64,000 bases of DNA from CAZHAC01 sp964383855 (GTDB taxonomy: Bacteria > Chloroflexota > Dormibacteria > Dormibacterales > Dormibacteraceae). Below, in pieces: positions 16,537 through 25,483 of the stretch (the stretch's first letter is position 1; each line of letters opens with the position of its first letter). The translations under genes were made by a program, and so were the position numbers. The notes beneath the pieces are model-generated. The model did not search any database, had not been told where the DNA came from, and saw only the letters and a list, made by a program, of their open reading frames with translations. Location: positions 1 through 64,000 of the forward strand of contig CAYLIP010000003.1 of assembly GCA_964383855.1 (NCBI GenBank). The letters are read 5' to 3'.

Positions 16537-17556
16537 TCAGTTCATCGCGGCCCGCACCCGCGGGTCCAGAAGCCCGTACACGATGTCGACGAGCAGGTTC
16601 ACGAGGATGTAGGTGATGGCGACGACGAGCGCCACGCCCATGATCGCCGGGAAATCCGAGTGCGTGGCAGCCTGGTAGGCGTAGCGCCCGAGGCCCGGCC
16701 AGCCGAAGATGGTCTCGGTCATCACAGCGCCCGACAGCAGGTCTCCGTAAGCCAAGCCGACGACCGTCACGACCGGGATCAGCGCGTTTCTCAGCGCATG
16801 ACGCCAGATCACGTACCCCTCGGACGCGCCCTTGCTGCGCGCGGTTCGCAGAAAATCCTGGTGAAGAATCGCGAGCATGCTCGTGCGCGTGATCCTGGTC
16901 AGCAGCCCGGCGCTCCAGCTTGCCAGCACCACCGCGGGCAGGACGAGGTGCTTCAAAGCGTCCAGGAAGGTGTCAACTTGGAGGGCGAGCAGGGTGTCGA
17001 TCGTGTAGAAGCCGGTCACCGTGGGGGCAGGAGAATCAGTGACGTCCAGCCTCCCCAGGCCAGGCGCGATCCCGAGCCTCAGATAGAAGATGTCGAGCGC
17101 AACGAGAGCCAGCCAGAAGATCGGCATTGAGACGCCCAGCAACGTGACGGCACGGACGAGGACGTCGGCAGCGCCGCCTCTGCGAGTCGCGGCAAGTATG
17201 CCCAAGGGGATCGAGACCACGATGCTCAGCAGCACCGCGACGCTGGCCAGCTCGACCGTCGCCGGTAGGTACTGCTTGAGGTCCTCAGCGACCGGCCGAT
17301 GGCTGTTGATCGACACGCCCATGTCCCCATGCGCGAGGTTCTCGATGTAGGTGACGAACTGGACCGGCAGCGGCTTGTCGAGGCCCCACTTCTCGCGGTA
17401 GGCCTGCACGATTGCGGGGTGCTCCGCGGCCTGCTCGCCGATGACGGCCAGCACAGGATCGGTGGCCAGCGAATGGCTAACGACGAAGATGATGACGGTC
17501 ACGCCGAAAAGGACCGGGACCATCAGCAACAGACGCCGCAGGACGTATGTCGTCAA
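16537..17556 (-). CDS. Peptide-type ABC transporter permease (DppB type)
   Basis: 339 residues with about six helices. It begins MTTYVLRRLLLMVPVLFGVT, typical of DppB/OppB, and carries the EAA loop LRTARSKGASEGYVIWRHALRNALIP. The insertion around 150-175 (PGLGRLDVTDSPAP) is extracytoplasmic. Forms the channel with the DppC-type protein. It lies 19 bases after the zinc dehydrogenase gene in the same operon. Confidence 0.92.
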   Translation of the reverse strand: MTTYVLRRLLLMVPVLFGVTVIIFVVSHSLATDPVLAVIGEQAAEHPAIVQAYREKWGLDKPLPVQFVTYIENLAHGDMGVSINSHRPVAEDLKQYLPATVELASVAVLLSIVVSIPLGILAATRRGGAADVLVRAVTLLGVSMPIFWLALVALDIFYLRLGIAPGLGRLDVTDSPAPTVTGFYTIDTLLALQVDTFLDALKHLVLPAVVLASWSAGLLTRITRTSMLAILHQDFLRTARSKGASEGYVIWRHALRNALIPVVTVVGLAYGDLLSGAVMTETIFGWPGLGRYAYQAATHSDFPAIMGVALVVAITYILVNLLVDIVYGLLDPRVRAAMN

Positions 17557-17575
17557 AGACCGGTACCGCTGGCCG

Positions 17576-18583
17576 TCATGGCTTCAGGACCACCTTTACA
17601 AAGCGCTCAGGACGATCGGCAAGGTCGTTCATCGCCTGGCCCCCGTCAGCCAGCGGCTCCACCGTGATCCAGGGCGCGAAGGTCTCGTGAACTCCGTTGA
17701 GGAGCTCGACGGCGCCGAGGAAGTCGTCGCGCACGTAGGCGAACGACGCCTGGATGCGAAGCTCCTTCCGAATCGCCTCGTTCATGGGCAATTCGGACGC
17801 CTGGTCATGCAGGCCCAACGCGATGATGGTGCCGCCCGGCACGGCCATCCGAATTGCGGCCTGGCGCGTCGACTCTGCCCCCACCGCATCGAGGACCACG
17901 TCGAACTCAGCGCGGGGAGATTCGTCCGGAGCCCGCGACTCGAATTCCAGGCCGCGACCAAGCGCTCCGACCTGTGGACGTGCGAGGCGCAGGCGCTCCT
18001 CGACGGGATCGACCACGACCACCCGCGCGGGGCCCTCGAGGGCTGCCACGACCAGGCAGCTGAGACCGATCGGGCCGCAGCCCAGGATCGCGACGTGGCG
18101 ACCGAGCATCGAGGGCAGCTGGCGAAACACGTGGACTGCGTTCGCCAGCGGCTCGGCTAGCACTCCGATGCTGTCGGGCACCTCGTCCGAGATCTCGAGC
18201 AGGTTGGCGACAGGCGCGACCACGTAGTCGGCGAAGCCGCCGGGAACCTCAGCACCGAGCAGGCGGCGCGAAGCGCAGACATTCTGGCGACCCGCCATAC
18301 ACGCGCTGCACGAGCCGCAGGTCACTATCGGATCGACGACGAAACGGCGCCCCGTCAGAGTCTCGGGAACGCCCGGACCACAGCGGTCGACGACGGCCAC
18401 CAGCTCATGGCCGAAGATCGTTCCCGGGCGGCGGTACGTCGAATGCCCCAGGAAGCTGTGCATCTCGGAGCCGCAGACGCCCGCGGTGAGGACGCGCAGG
18501 CGCGCCTCTCCCGGTCCCGGCTCGGGATCCGCGACCGTCCTGAGCTCCATGCTCCGGGTTCCCGTGAAGACCAGGGCGTTCAT
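17576..18583 (-). CDS. Zinc-dependent alcohol/polyol dehydrogenase
   Basis: 335 residues, medium-chain dehydrogenase family (threonine/sorbitol dehydrogenase branch). Catalytic zinc ligands Cys37 (AGVCGSE) and His59-Glu60 (FGHE), all four structural-zinc cysteines (89, 92, 95, 103), and the NAD-binding GCGPIGL loop near 168. The ATG overlaps the TGA of the DapA-like gene (ATGA). Probably oxidises a sugar, sugar acid or hydroxyacid released earlier in the pathway. Confidence 0.9.
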   Translation of the reverse strand: MNALVFTGTRSMELRTVADPEPGPGEARLRVLTAGVCGSEMHSFLGHSTYRRPGTIFGHELVAVVDRCGPGVPETLTGRRFVVDPIVTCGSCSACMAGRQNVCASRRLLGAEVPGGFADYVVAPVANLLEISDEVPDSIGVLAEPLANAVHVFRQLPSMLGRHVAILGCGPIGLSCLVVAALEGPARVVVVDPVEERLRLARPQVGALGRGLEFESRAPDESPRAEFDVVLDAVGAESTRQAAIRMAVPGGTIIALGLHDQASELPMNEAIRKELRIQASFAYVRDDFLGAVELLNGVHETFAPWITVEPLADGGQAMNDLADRPERFVKVVLKP

Positions 18584-19470
18584 GAGACCAGCGTCTGACG
18601 AGCCAGGTCGATGCTGCCGGTGACTTCCCGCTGTCGCAGCTCCGAAAGGGGCTGCAGGGGACGCCGGACCTCCGAGGAGGCGATCACGCCGAGCTTCCAG
18701 AGCGCGTGCTTCACCACGGCCGAATACTCGTCGACCCCGACCATCACCTCCGAGATAAAGGGAGCGAAGGCAGACTTGGCTCGGAACGCGGCCGCCTCGT
18801 CACCAGCCATCAAGGCGTCGAACCAGGTCCGGCTTTCGGCTGGAAACACCTGGGGAGTCGCGCAAACAGCGCCGATGCAGCCCCGCCTAATCTGGTGCTC
18901 CATGACCTCGTCCGAGCCGGCGAAGAGCTTCGCCCGGATGGCCTGGGCGAGCTCCGGCGGCTTGTTGATGTCCACGTCGGTCAGCTTGACGTATTCGATC
19001 GAGGGGACCGACTCGACCAGGCTCGCGATCAGCGACGGTGAAAGGATGGTCTTGGTTGAGTAGGGGTTGTCATAGAGCATGATCGGCCGCCGGGTGATGC
19101 CCGCGATCCAGGAGAAATGGCCTTGGATCGACTGCGCGGTGTGCCGGAAGTAGTAGGGCAGCGGGACGAGATAGGCGGCGATCGGAAGCTCCTCGCAGAA
19201 GCTCAGAAATTCCTCGGTCGAGGGTGCCGCGGTGTCGCTCAGGCCGACCACCAGCGGCTTGCGGCCGTCGATCGCCGCCAGGTACGCGGTGACCAGCTGC
19301 TTGCGCTCGGCGAGCGAAAGACTGGCCGCTTCTCCCGTGCTGCTGCAGATGCACAGTCCGTCCAGATGCGGAACTGCAAAGTCGACCAGCGATTTGATCG
19401 ACGCCTCGTCAATGCTCCCATCCCGCATGGGGGTCACCATCGGGGGGATCAGTCCGCGAAGTTCGGTCAT
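18580..19470 (-). CDS. DapA/NanA-family aldolase or dehydratase
   Basis: 296-residue TIM-barrel Schiff-base enzyme of the dihydrodipicolinate synthase family. CSSTGEAASLSLAER is the TGE-type substrate loop, Tyr133 in MLYDNPY the conserved tyrosine and Lys162 in EYVKLTDV the Schiff-base lysine. Next to a GH88/GH105-like hydrolase and a dehydrogenase, a 2-keto-3-deoxy sugar acid aldolase or dehydratase role is more likely than lysine biosynthesis. ATGA overlap with the upstream hydrolase gene. Confidence 0.9.
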   Translation of the reverse strand: MTELRGLIPPMVTPMRDGSIDEASIKSLVDFAVPHLDGLCICSSTGEAASLSLAERKQLVTAYLAAIDGRKPLVVGLSDTAAPSTEEFLSFCEELPIAAYLVPLPYYFRHTAQSIQGHFSWIAGITRRPIMLYDNPYSTKTILSPSLIASLVESVPSIEYVKLTDVDINKPPELAQAIRAKLFAGSDEVMEHQIRRGCIGAVCATPQVFPAESRTWFDALMAGDEAAAFRAKSAFAPFISEVMVGVDEYSAVVKHALWKLGVIASSEVRRPLQPLSELRQREVTGSIDLARQTLVS

Positions 19471-20468
19471 CGATTCTCTCCTAGCCACTCGAGCATCGCA
19501 AGCACCATGAAGCCCTGCCCCCACGGATAGACGCCAAGCGGGATCGAGTTGTAGTGGGCGATGTCGCCGGGCGGTGTCTCTCCGGATACTTGGTTGACGT
19601 TGCCCTCCTCGTCCACGTAATCGAGGCAGGCGGCAAACGCGCGATCGGCGACAGACTCAAAGGCCGGCTCCACATAGCCGCGCGCGACCGCGCGCTTGAT
19701 GGCGAGCGCCAGCATCACGCTGGCCGAGACCTCCAGGTACGTGGATGGCTGGTCCATCACCGTGTGCCAAAGTCCCGATTGATCCTGGAGCTCCTGCGCG
19801 CGCGCCACCTGCCGCCGCAGCACGTTGAGGAGGATCGCTGGGAGCGCCGGCAGGTCCGCCAGGTCGGTCAGCATCTCGACGCCGGCAAGGGCCGCCCAGC
19901 CATTGGCGCGCGCCCAGAACCATTGCGAATTGCGCCGGTTGAGGTCGTAGTAGGCGTGGTGATAGAGGGACTCGCTCGCATCCCAGCACGCGTGAACGAA
20001 GGCGAACGACTGCTCCGCCGCCCACTCACGAAAGCGCGGGTCGGCGGTGATCTCCGACATGTCCGTGAGGAAGGGCGCTATCTCGTACCAGTAGTCGATC
20101 CAGACCGGTATGTCCTTGGAGTCCTCGTAGACCCCGTGGACGTTGCGGGGATTCGTTTCCAGGAGGGCTGCCGCAAGCCGGGCCTGCTCGAGGGCGATTC
20201 TGTCGCCGTTCGCCTTGTGCACGGTGGTCGCTACGAGGCCGGGGATCACCTCACGCAGCTCGCGCGGCTGGATCTGCTGATGCCTGTGAAGCCAGCCCGT
20301 CGCCGCGTCCAGCAGGTCGGGATCGTTCAGCCGGATGCCGGCCTCAGCCACGCCGTGCCAGGCGACCCCCTCGCCCCAGTCCCACGCCGGGTAGCCGATC
20401 TCAACCGTCCGCCGCGCGACGCGCCTGGCCTGCTCGGCCAAGTGCGTCCCGGTCACTCGTGTCTGCAT
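19467..20468 (-). CDS. GH88/GH105-like unsaturated uronyl hydrolase-type protein
   Basis: 333 residues, (alpha/alpha)6-barrel type. WFWARANGWAALAG matches the WARGNGW-type active-site segment, DQSGLWHTVMDQPSTYLEVSASVM matches the conserved sequence of YteR/YesR-like unsaturated rhamnogalacturonyl hydrolases, and an aspartate-containing DIPVWIDYWYE segment lies near 120. No signal peptide: such enzymes act in the cytoplasm on imported unsaturated disaccharides. The frame is open to 20531, but the ATG at 20468 has GGGAGA upstream. Substrate inferred only from family. Confidence 0.78.
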   Translation of the reverse strand: MQTRVTGTHLAEQARRVARRTVEIGYPAWDWGEGVAWHGVAEAGIRLNDPDLLDAATGWLHRHQQIQPRELREVIPGLVATTVHKANGDRIALEQARLAAALLETNPRNVHGVYEDSKDIPVWIDYWYEIAPFLTDMSEITADPRFREWAAEQSFAFVHACWDASESLYHHAYYDLNRRNSQWFWARANGWAALAGVEMLTDLADLPALPAILLNVLRRQVARAQELQDQSGLWHTVMDQPSTYLEVSASVMLALAIKRAVARGYVEPAFESVADRAFAACLDYVDEEGNVNQVSGETPPGDIAHYNSIPLGVYPWGQGFMVLAMLEWLGENR

Positions 20469-20472
20469 CCCG

Positions 20473-21285
20473 TCATCTCCCTTTGAACTGGGCCTGGCGC
20501 TTTTCTTTGAACGCCGATGCGCCCTCGACAAAGTCCTCCGTGGTCGCGATTAGGGCGACCCCAAGCGACTCGAGCCGGGCGTGGACGAGCGGGATCTCGT
20601 TGGTGAGCGCCGCCACCTCCTTGCCGATGGCGATTGCCAGCGGTCCGCGCCGCGCGAGCGTCTCCGCCATCGCGTGCGCGGCTGCAATTAGCTGGTCCGA
20701 ATTAACGACGTCGTTGACCAGCCCCCAGGCGAGGGCCTGATTCGCGGTGATCGGGTTGCCGAGCAGCACGAGCTGCTTTGTGCGGCTGAGCCCGACGTGT
20801 CGCACCAGCCGGGGAATTCCCTGCCACCCGGGATAGGCCCCGAGTGCGACCTCGGGCTGGCCGAGGCGAGCGTCCGCGGCGGCGACGCGAAGGTCGCAGG
20901 CCATCGCCAGTTCAAGCCCCCCTCCGAGGGCCACGCCGTTGATGGCCGCAACGACCGGCTTCGGGCAGAGCTCGATTCGCCGGAAGACCTCTTGCCCCAG
21001 GTTGCAAAACTCCCGCACGGCCTGGTGGTCACCCGGCTGCATCCACTCCTTGACGTCGGCGCCGGCGCAGAAGGCCTTCTCGCCGCGCCCAGTCAGAACC
21101 ACACAACGCAGGTCGGGATCGTCGGCGGCGCTGGCGAGGGCGCCGTCGATGGCGCGCAGGAGCGCTCGGCTCAGGGCATTCAGCCGCTCCGGCCGGTTCA
21201 GTGTCAGCTGGAGAACGGACCCCAATCGGCTCACTTCCAACCCGGCTTCGCTGTACTCCTTCTCCAATCCGGCTGCTCCCGCCAC
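20473..21285 (-). CDS. Enoyl-CoA hydratase/isomerase family protein
   Basis: 270-residue crotonase. GRGEKAFCAGADVKEW and AAINGVALGGGLELAMACDLR form the oxyanion hole, and GQPEVALGAYPGWQGIPRL carries a glutamate at the usual catalytic position with a GxxP-type loop. The GTG start comes directly after the TAG of the CoA-transferase gene with no spacer. More canonical than its paralogue at 12761. Confidence 0.9.
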   Translation of the reverse strand: MAGAAGLEKEYSEAGLEVSRLGSVLQLTLNRPERLNALSRALLRAIDGALASAADDPDLRCVVLTGRGEKAFCAGADVKEWMQPGDHQAVREFCNLGQEVFRRIELCPKPVVAAINGVALGGGLELAMACDLRVAAADARLGQPEVALGAYPGWQGIPRLVRHVGLSRTKQLVLLGNPITANQALAWGLVNDVVNSDQLIAAAHAMAETLARRGPLAIAIGKEVAALTNEIPLVHARLESLGVALIATTEDFVEGASAFKEKRQAQFKGR

Positions 21286-22818
21286 CTAAGCGAAGATCTC
21301 GGCCGGCATTTCGCGCACGGCATCCGCCACCTGCAGCGGACACCCAGCCTGCCGGGTGATGTCCTCGATGCCGATGCCGGGCGCGACCTCGACCAGCGTC
21401 AGCCCGCCGGGCCGGAGTTCGAACACCGCCCTTTCCGTTACCACCGTCATGCGCTGGCCGCGTGCGCGCGCGTCGCGCCCGTTGAAGGTCGGGTGCGGCA
21501 CGGTCGGAACCAGTTTCCGGTGGCGGCCCTCGCGCACGACTCGCAGTTGACCCGCCTCCACCTTTACGGTGAGACCGCCAGACGTGAGCGTTCCGCAGAA
21601 GATGGCATGGGGCGCCCGTGACGTTATGTCGATGAAACCGCCGCACCCGGTCAGGACGTTTCCGATCCAGTGGTTGTTGACGTTCCCTTCAGCGTCGATC
21701 TCACCCAGTCCGAGACAGGTTGCGGTGAAGTTGCCACCGTCGATGAAGTCGAACCAGCTCGGCATCTCGAGGAATGCCTCCGGGTTCTGAGCGACACCGA
21801 ACATGGCGCCGCTCAGGGGCACACCGCCAACCGCCCCCTGCTCGACCAGGAACCGGATCGCGGCCTCCGGCCGGTGGGCGGCGATCGCACGCGGCACTAG
21901 CGAGCCCATCCCAAAGCCGACGTTGACCAGCGCGCCGTCGGGCAGCTCTCTAGCGGCCCGGCGGGCGACGATCCGGGCCGCTAGCGACACATCATTCAGG
22001 CCAGGCCTGGGGACGTCGACGAGGCCCAGACCGGCGACGCTCGGCTCATAGCCGAATCCCTCGATCTGCTTCTGTTCCGGGTTGACCACCACGAAGTCGA
22101 CAAGCATCCCTGGCACCCGGATGTCCTTGGCCCGTAATGCCCCGGGCTTCACAACCTCTTTGACCTGCGCGATGACGACGCCGCCGCCCGCCTTGGCCGC
22201 CATCGCCTGCGCCAGGTTGCCCAGCAACGACGCCTCCTCCGCCATGCTCAGGTTGCCGTCCTCATCGGCAGCCGTCGCGCGAATGAAAGCAGCGTTGAAT
22301 CGAGGGGTTACGTAAAAGAGGTGCGTCTCTCCGTCGATCGTCATCCGCCGGACCAGGTCTTCCTTCGTCCGCGCGTTGAGCTTGCCACCGCAGTGCTCGG
22401 GATCGACGAAGGTACCGAGCCCGACCCGCGTCAGGAGCCCGGGGCGGCCGGCGGCGGCTTCACGGAAGAGCTGGAACATGACGCCCATGGGCAGGTTGTA
22501 GGCCTCGACGTGTCCTTCGAGGATCAGCCTGGTCGTCTCCGCCGGCTCGCCGGACCCGGTGAAGATGAAGGCGCCGCCGACCAGCCGTTTCAGCATGCCC
22601 GGCCGGGCCAGCAGATCCATGCCGTCACCCCGGCCGGTGGCAGATTCGACCGGGAAGTAGAGCGTCAGGTCGCGCGGCGTGTGCGACCGGTCATAGCGGC
22701 GGGCCAGAGCCTCGAAGAGAAGCTCTGGCACACCAACGCCAGCGGACCCGCAGAAGGTGAGGGTGTCGCCGTCGGAGATCGCGGCGACCGCCTCGTCAGG
22801 GGTGACGATCTTCATCAA
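21286..22818 (-). CDS. Acyl-CoA:carboxylate CoA-transferase (fused alpha-beta, class I)
   Basis: 510 residues, both subunits of a family I CoA-transferase in one chain, as in propionate and acetoacetate CoA-transferases. The N-terminal half has CGSAGVGVPELL (22-34). The C-terminal half has the catalytic glutamate at 326 in FLVEQGAVGGVP and the glycine loop VNVGFGMGSLVP. It would charge the organic acid made from the imported substrate. The adjacent crotonase is immediately downstream. Confidence 0.88.
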   Translation of the reverse strand: MMKIVTPDEAVAAISDGDTLTFCGSAGVGVPELLFEALARRYDRSHTPRDLTLYFPVESATGRGDGMDLLARPGMLKRLVGGAFIFTGSGEPAETTRLILEGHVEAYNLPMGVMFQLFREAAAGRPGLLTRVGLGTFVDPEHCGGKLNARTKEDLVRRMTIDGETHLFYVTPRFNAAFIRATAADEDGNLSMAEEASLLGNLAQAMAAKAGGGVVIAQVKEVVKPGALRAKDIRVPGMLVDFVVVNPEQKQIEGFGYEPSVAGLGLVDVPRPGLNDVSLAARIVARRAARELPDGALVNVGFGMGSLVPRAIAAHRPEAAIRFLVEQGAVGGVPLSGAMFGVAQNPEAFLEMPSWFDFIDGGNFTATCLGLGEIDAEGNVNNHWIGNVLTGCGGFIDITSRAPHAIFCGTLTSGGLTVKVEAGQLRVVREGRHRKLVPTVPHPTFNGRDARARGQRMTVVTERAVFELRPGGLTLVEVAPGIGIEDITRQAGCPLQVADAVREMPAEIFA

Positions 22819-22824
22819 AGGCGA

Positions 22825-24537
22825 CTAGGAAAGCTCCACCGTGCTCGGCTCGAAGAACCAGATCGGGTCGGGATCGAACTTGGAGACGATGTCTTTGCGG
22901 ACGCCAAACTGGTAGAAGGCCTCGAAGAGCCATGCGTAGGGGCCGTGCTGGTTCAACAGCCGCTGTCCCTGCTGCACCATCTGCACCTGTTGCTTCTCGT
23001 CGAGGGTGGTCAGAGCCTTGGTGGCGAGGTCGGAGATCTGCTTCGCTTCCGCCGATGCGTTCGAATCCCACTGGAACCGCTTTTTGGCGACCGAGCCGCC
23101 AGCGGCGAAGTAAGGGAGCGAGTCCGTCCAACTAGGGAAGTCGAGCGACCACCAGTGCATGTAGGCCTCGAGTTGTCCGGCGCGATTGGCGGTCTGCGCT
23201 TCGGAATAGAGCTTCGGATCCAGCTTGGCCGTGATGCCAACCTTGGCCAGGTCTGACTGGACCTTCGTCGCGATGTCCGGAGCGTGCACAGTTCCGAACA
23301 CCTCATCGGTGCCGTAGGTGAGCGTGAAGCTGAAGCCGTTCGGATTGCCCGCCTGGGCAAGGGCCGCCTTGGCCTTGTCGATGTTCTGCGTCATGTGCTC
23401 GCTGGCCGGCAGTCCGCCCAGCAGCTCGGGAGGCGTGCAGGAGCCGATGTAGTCGCCTCCACCCTTGTAGATATTGCGAAGCCCCTCGTAGTCGATCGCG
23501 AACTTGATTGCGTTCCAGTTCGCGGTGTTCTGAAGGGCGGAGTTCTTCTGCGCGCTCCACCCCAGAAAAACCGGCGCGACCGCACCCACCCTCACGATCG
23601 AGATGTTCGAATGACCCTGCCCAAGGCTGGCGGCGATGTCCGGGGTGAGATTGAGGGCGACGTGGGCATCGCCGCGAAGGAGCAGGTCTCTTTGGGTGCC
23701 AGGCTCCGCGACGAACTTGAAGATGATTCGTTCGACCCTGGCTGGCGTACCCCAGTAGTTGGGATTGCGCTTGAGCACCAATTGGTCACCGCGTGTCCAG
23801 CTCTCCAGGATGAAGGGACCGGACCCGACGGAGTGCTGGTCGAGCCACGGCGTCGCCGTGTCGGTCTTGGCCGCGTCGGCAGCGTTGGTTCCACCGTGGC
23901 CCTTGATGAGCGACGACTGTGCAAGGTTCAGCGATGGGGTCGTCAGGATCTGCAGAAGGCCCACGTTGATGCTGTCGAGCTTGAGCTGCACCTGACTGGG
24001 ACCGGTCTTCTGAACCGAGGAGACGCCATCGAGCAGGTATGAGCCGGGCCCTTTGAGGTTGAGGAAGCGCTGGAACGACCACACCAGGTCGTCAGCGGTG
24101 GCCTTGGTGCCGTCCGAGAACTTGACGTCCGGGTTGAGGTTGAACGTATAGGTCAGGCCGTCCGAGCTGACGTCCCAGGTCTTTGCGTAGTCGGCGACCA
24201 GCGTGCTGATGTTCCGGCCCTTGTACGTCACGAGCTGGTCGTACAACGCCCTCCCGAAGATCGGCCACTCGGGTTCATAGGCGCTGTCGGGATCCAGAGT
24301 CCGGAGCGAACCCTGGCTCATCGCGACCACGAGCGTCTTGTTCTTGCTGGACGACTGCGCCCCCGTGCCGCAGGCGCTGAGGACACCGGCCAGCAGGCTG
24401 GGAAAGGCCGCGACGGCGACGCTCCGGCCAAGGAACTCACGGCGGCTGGAGCTGGACTCCAGAATCGACCGCAGCAGATCAGTTTCTTCCGGCGCCCTGG
24501 CGCGGCCGCGGCTGGCATCGAACTTCATTCGACTCAC
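22825..24537 (-). CDS. ABC transporter solute-binding lipoprotein (DppA/OppA family), Tat-type signal
   Basis: 570 residues, SBP_bac_5 family. The signal has the twin-arginine motif SRREFLGRS (RR at 32-33), a hydrophobic stretch, then the lipobox LSAC with Cys56, so it should be exported folded and lipid-anchored. The mature protein shows the family segments DLVWSFQRFL, SVGSGPFILESW and LVLKRNPNYWG. First gene of the minus-strand operon. An AGGAGGGG ribosome site precedes the GTG start. It is divergent from the GntR gene, which probably controls it. Confidence 0.92.
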   Translation of the reverse strand: MSRMKFDASRGRARAPEETDLLRSILESSSSRREFLGRSVAVAAFPSLLAGVLSACGTGAQSSSKNKTLVVAMSQGSLRTLDPDSAYEPEWPIFGRALYDQLVTYKGRNISTLVADYAKTWDVSSDGLTYTFNLNPDVKFSDGTKATADDLVWSFQRFLNLKGPGSYLLDGVSSVQKTGPSQVQLKLDSINVGLLQILTTPSLNLAQSSLIKGHGGTNAADAAKTDTATPWLDQHSVGSGPFILESWTRGDQLVLKRNPNYWGTPARVERIIFKFVAEPGTQRDLLLRGDAHVALNLTPDIAASLGQGHSNISIVRVGAVAPVFLGWSAQKNSALQNTANWNAIKFAIDYEGLRNIYKGGGDYIGSCTPPELLGGLPASEHMTQNIDKAKAALAQAGNPNGFSFTLTYGTDEVFGTVHAPDIATKVQSDLAKVGITAKLDPKLYSEAQTANRAGQLEAYMHWWSLDFPSWTDSLPYFAAGGSVAKKRFQWDSNASAEAKQISDLATKALTTLDEKQQVQMVQQGQRLLNQHGPYAWLFEAFYQFGVRKDIVSKFDPDPIWFFEPSTVELS

Positions 24538-24603
24538 GCTCGATCACCCCTCCTGTTCCGGCTCAGCACGGCTGCCCTGGTTTGGGGCGCGCGGCCGACT
24601 TAT

Positions 24604-24618
24604 CAGATATCTGGTACC
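24604..24618. promoter_or_regulatory. Candidate GntR/FCD operator
   Basis: The perfect palindrome CAGATATCTG (24604-24613) merges into a second one, GGTACC (24613-24618), in the AT-rich centre of the divergent spacer between the receptor gene and the GntR gene. Position and symmetry suit the dimeric GntR regulator. Confidence 0.5.
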
Positions 24619-24709
24619 TTAATGAGCTGATGAGTCGCCGTCAAGACCGCCTTGGTCCTTGGCGGATCCGACATTGTCCGTCAACATTCGCGGGGGAATT
24701 GATCGCGAC

Positions 24710-25483
24710 ATGAGACAGCTCGAGCTTCCCCGGCGGACGAAGCTGAGCGATCATCTGGTCCTGCATCTCGCGCGCGAGATCGTGAGCGGGCGGCTGAGGC
24801 CGGGCGATGCGGCTCCGCCCGAGTCAGAGCTCGCGGCCGCCTTCGACATCAGCAAGCCGGTCGTTCGCGAATCGATCCAGGCCCTGGTCGGGCTTGGCCT
24901 GATACGCGTCCAGCAGGGCAAGCGGACTCAGGTCCTGCCGCCCCACGAGCGAAACGTTCTGGCCCCCGTCGTCCAGCAGGCGCACGTGATGGAGGGCCTG
25001 GCGGAGGCGCTGGCCGTGCAGTTCTACGAGGTCCGGCTCCCACTCGAAACCCGGGGCGCGGCCTGGGCTGCGGAGCGGGCTCGAGCAGAGCAGCGGGAGG
25101 AGATCGGAAGGCTCGCCGACCGAATGAATGAGATCGCACGAGGCTCCAAGGACGTTCAGGAGTTCCTCGCGGTGGATCGCGACCTCCACGCCGCGATCGC
25201 CAGCGCCGCCGGGAACGACGTACTCCTCGGAGTCCTTCGCAACCTGCAGTCCTTTCTGTCCCGTGCCTGGACCGACTCGCACGTGCGGCCGCAACACCTG
25301 GAGGATCTGGCGGACCAGCACGGCGCCCTGGCGCGTGCGGTCATCGCCGGAGACGCCGACGCGGCGGCGCGAGCGATGCACGTCCACCTCGAGTGGGCGA
25401 TGCGCATAGAGACGGCGAAACCAGACGGACGCGCACACGGGGTATTGACGGGACGCCGCCGAAAGGGACGGGACCCGAGATGA
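24710..25483 (+). CDS. GntR-family transcriptional regulator, FCD (FadR) subfamily
   Basis: 257 residues from the ATG at 24710 (GGGGGAA 12 bases upstream; a TTG at 24659 is an alternative). The N-terminal winged helix LSDHLVLHLAREIVSG, PESELAAAFDISKPVVRESIQAL and GLIRVQQGKRTQV is GntR type. The all-helical FCD domain has FLAVDRDLHAAIASAAGN with the metal-ligand Asp and His, and HLEDLADQHGALARAVIAGD. FCD regulators usually respond to carboxylic or sugar acids. ATGA overlap with the aminotransferase gene. Confidence 0.9.
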   Translation: MRQLELPRRTKLSDHLVLHLAREIVSGRLRPGDAAPPESELAAAFDISKPVVRESIQALVGLGLIRVQQGKRTQVLPPHERNVLAPVVQQAHVMEGLAEALAVQFYEVRLPLETRGAAWAAERARAEQREEIGRLADRMNEIARGSKDVQEFLAVDRDLHAAIASAAGNDVLLGVLRNLQSFLSRAWTDSHVRPQHLEDLADQHGALARAVIAGDADAAARAMHVHLEWAMRIETAKPDGRAHGVLTGRRRKGRDPR

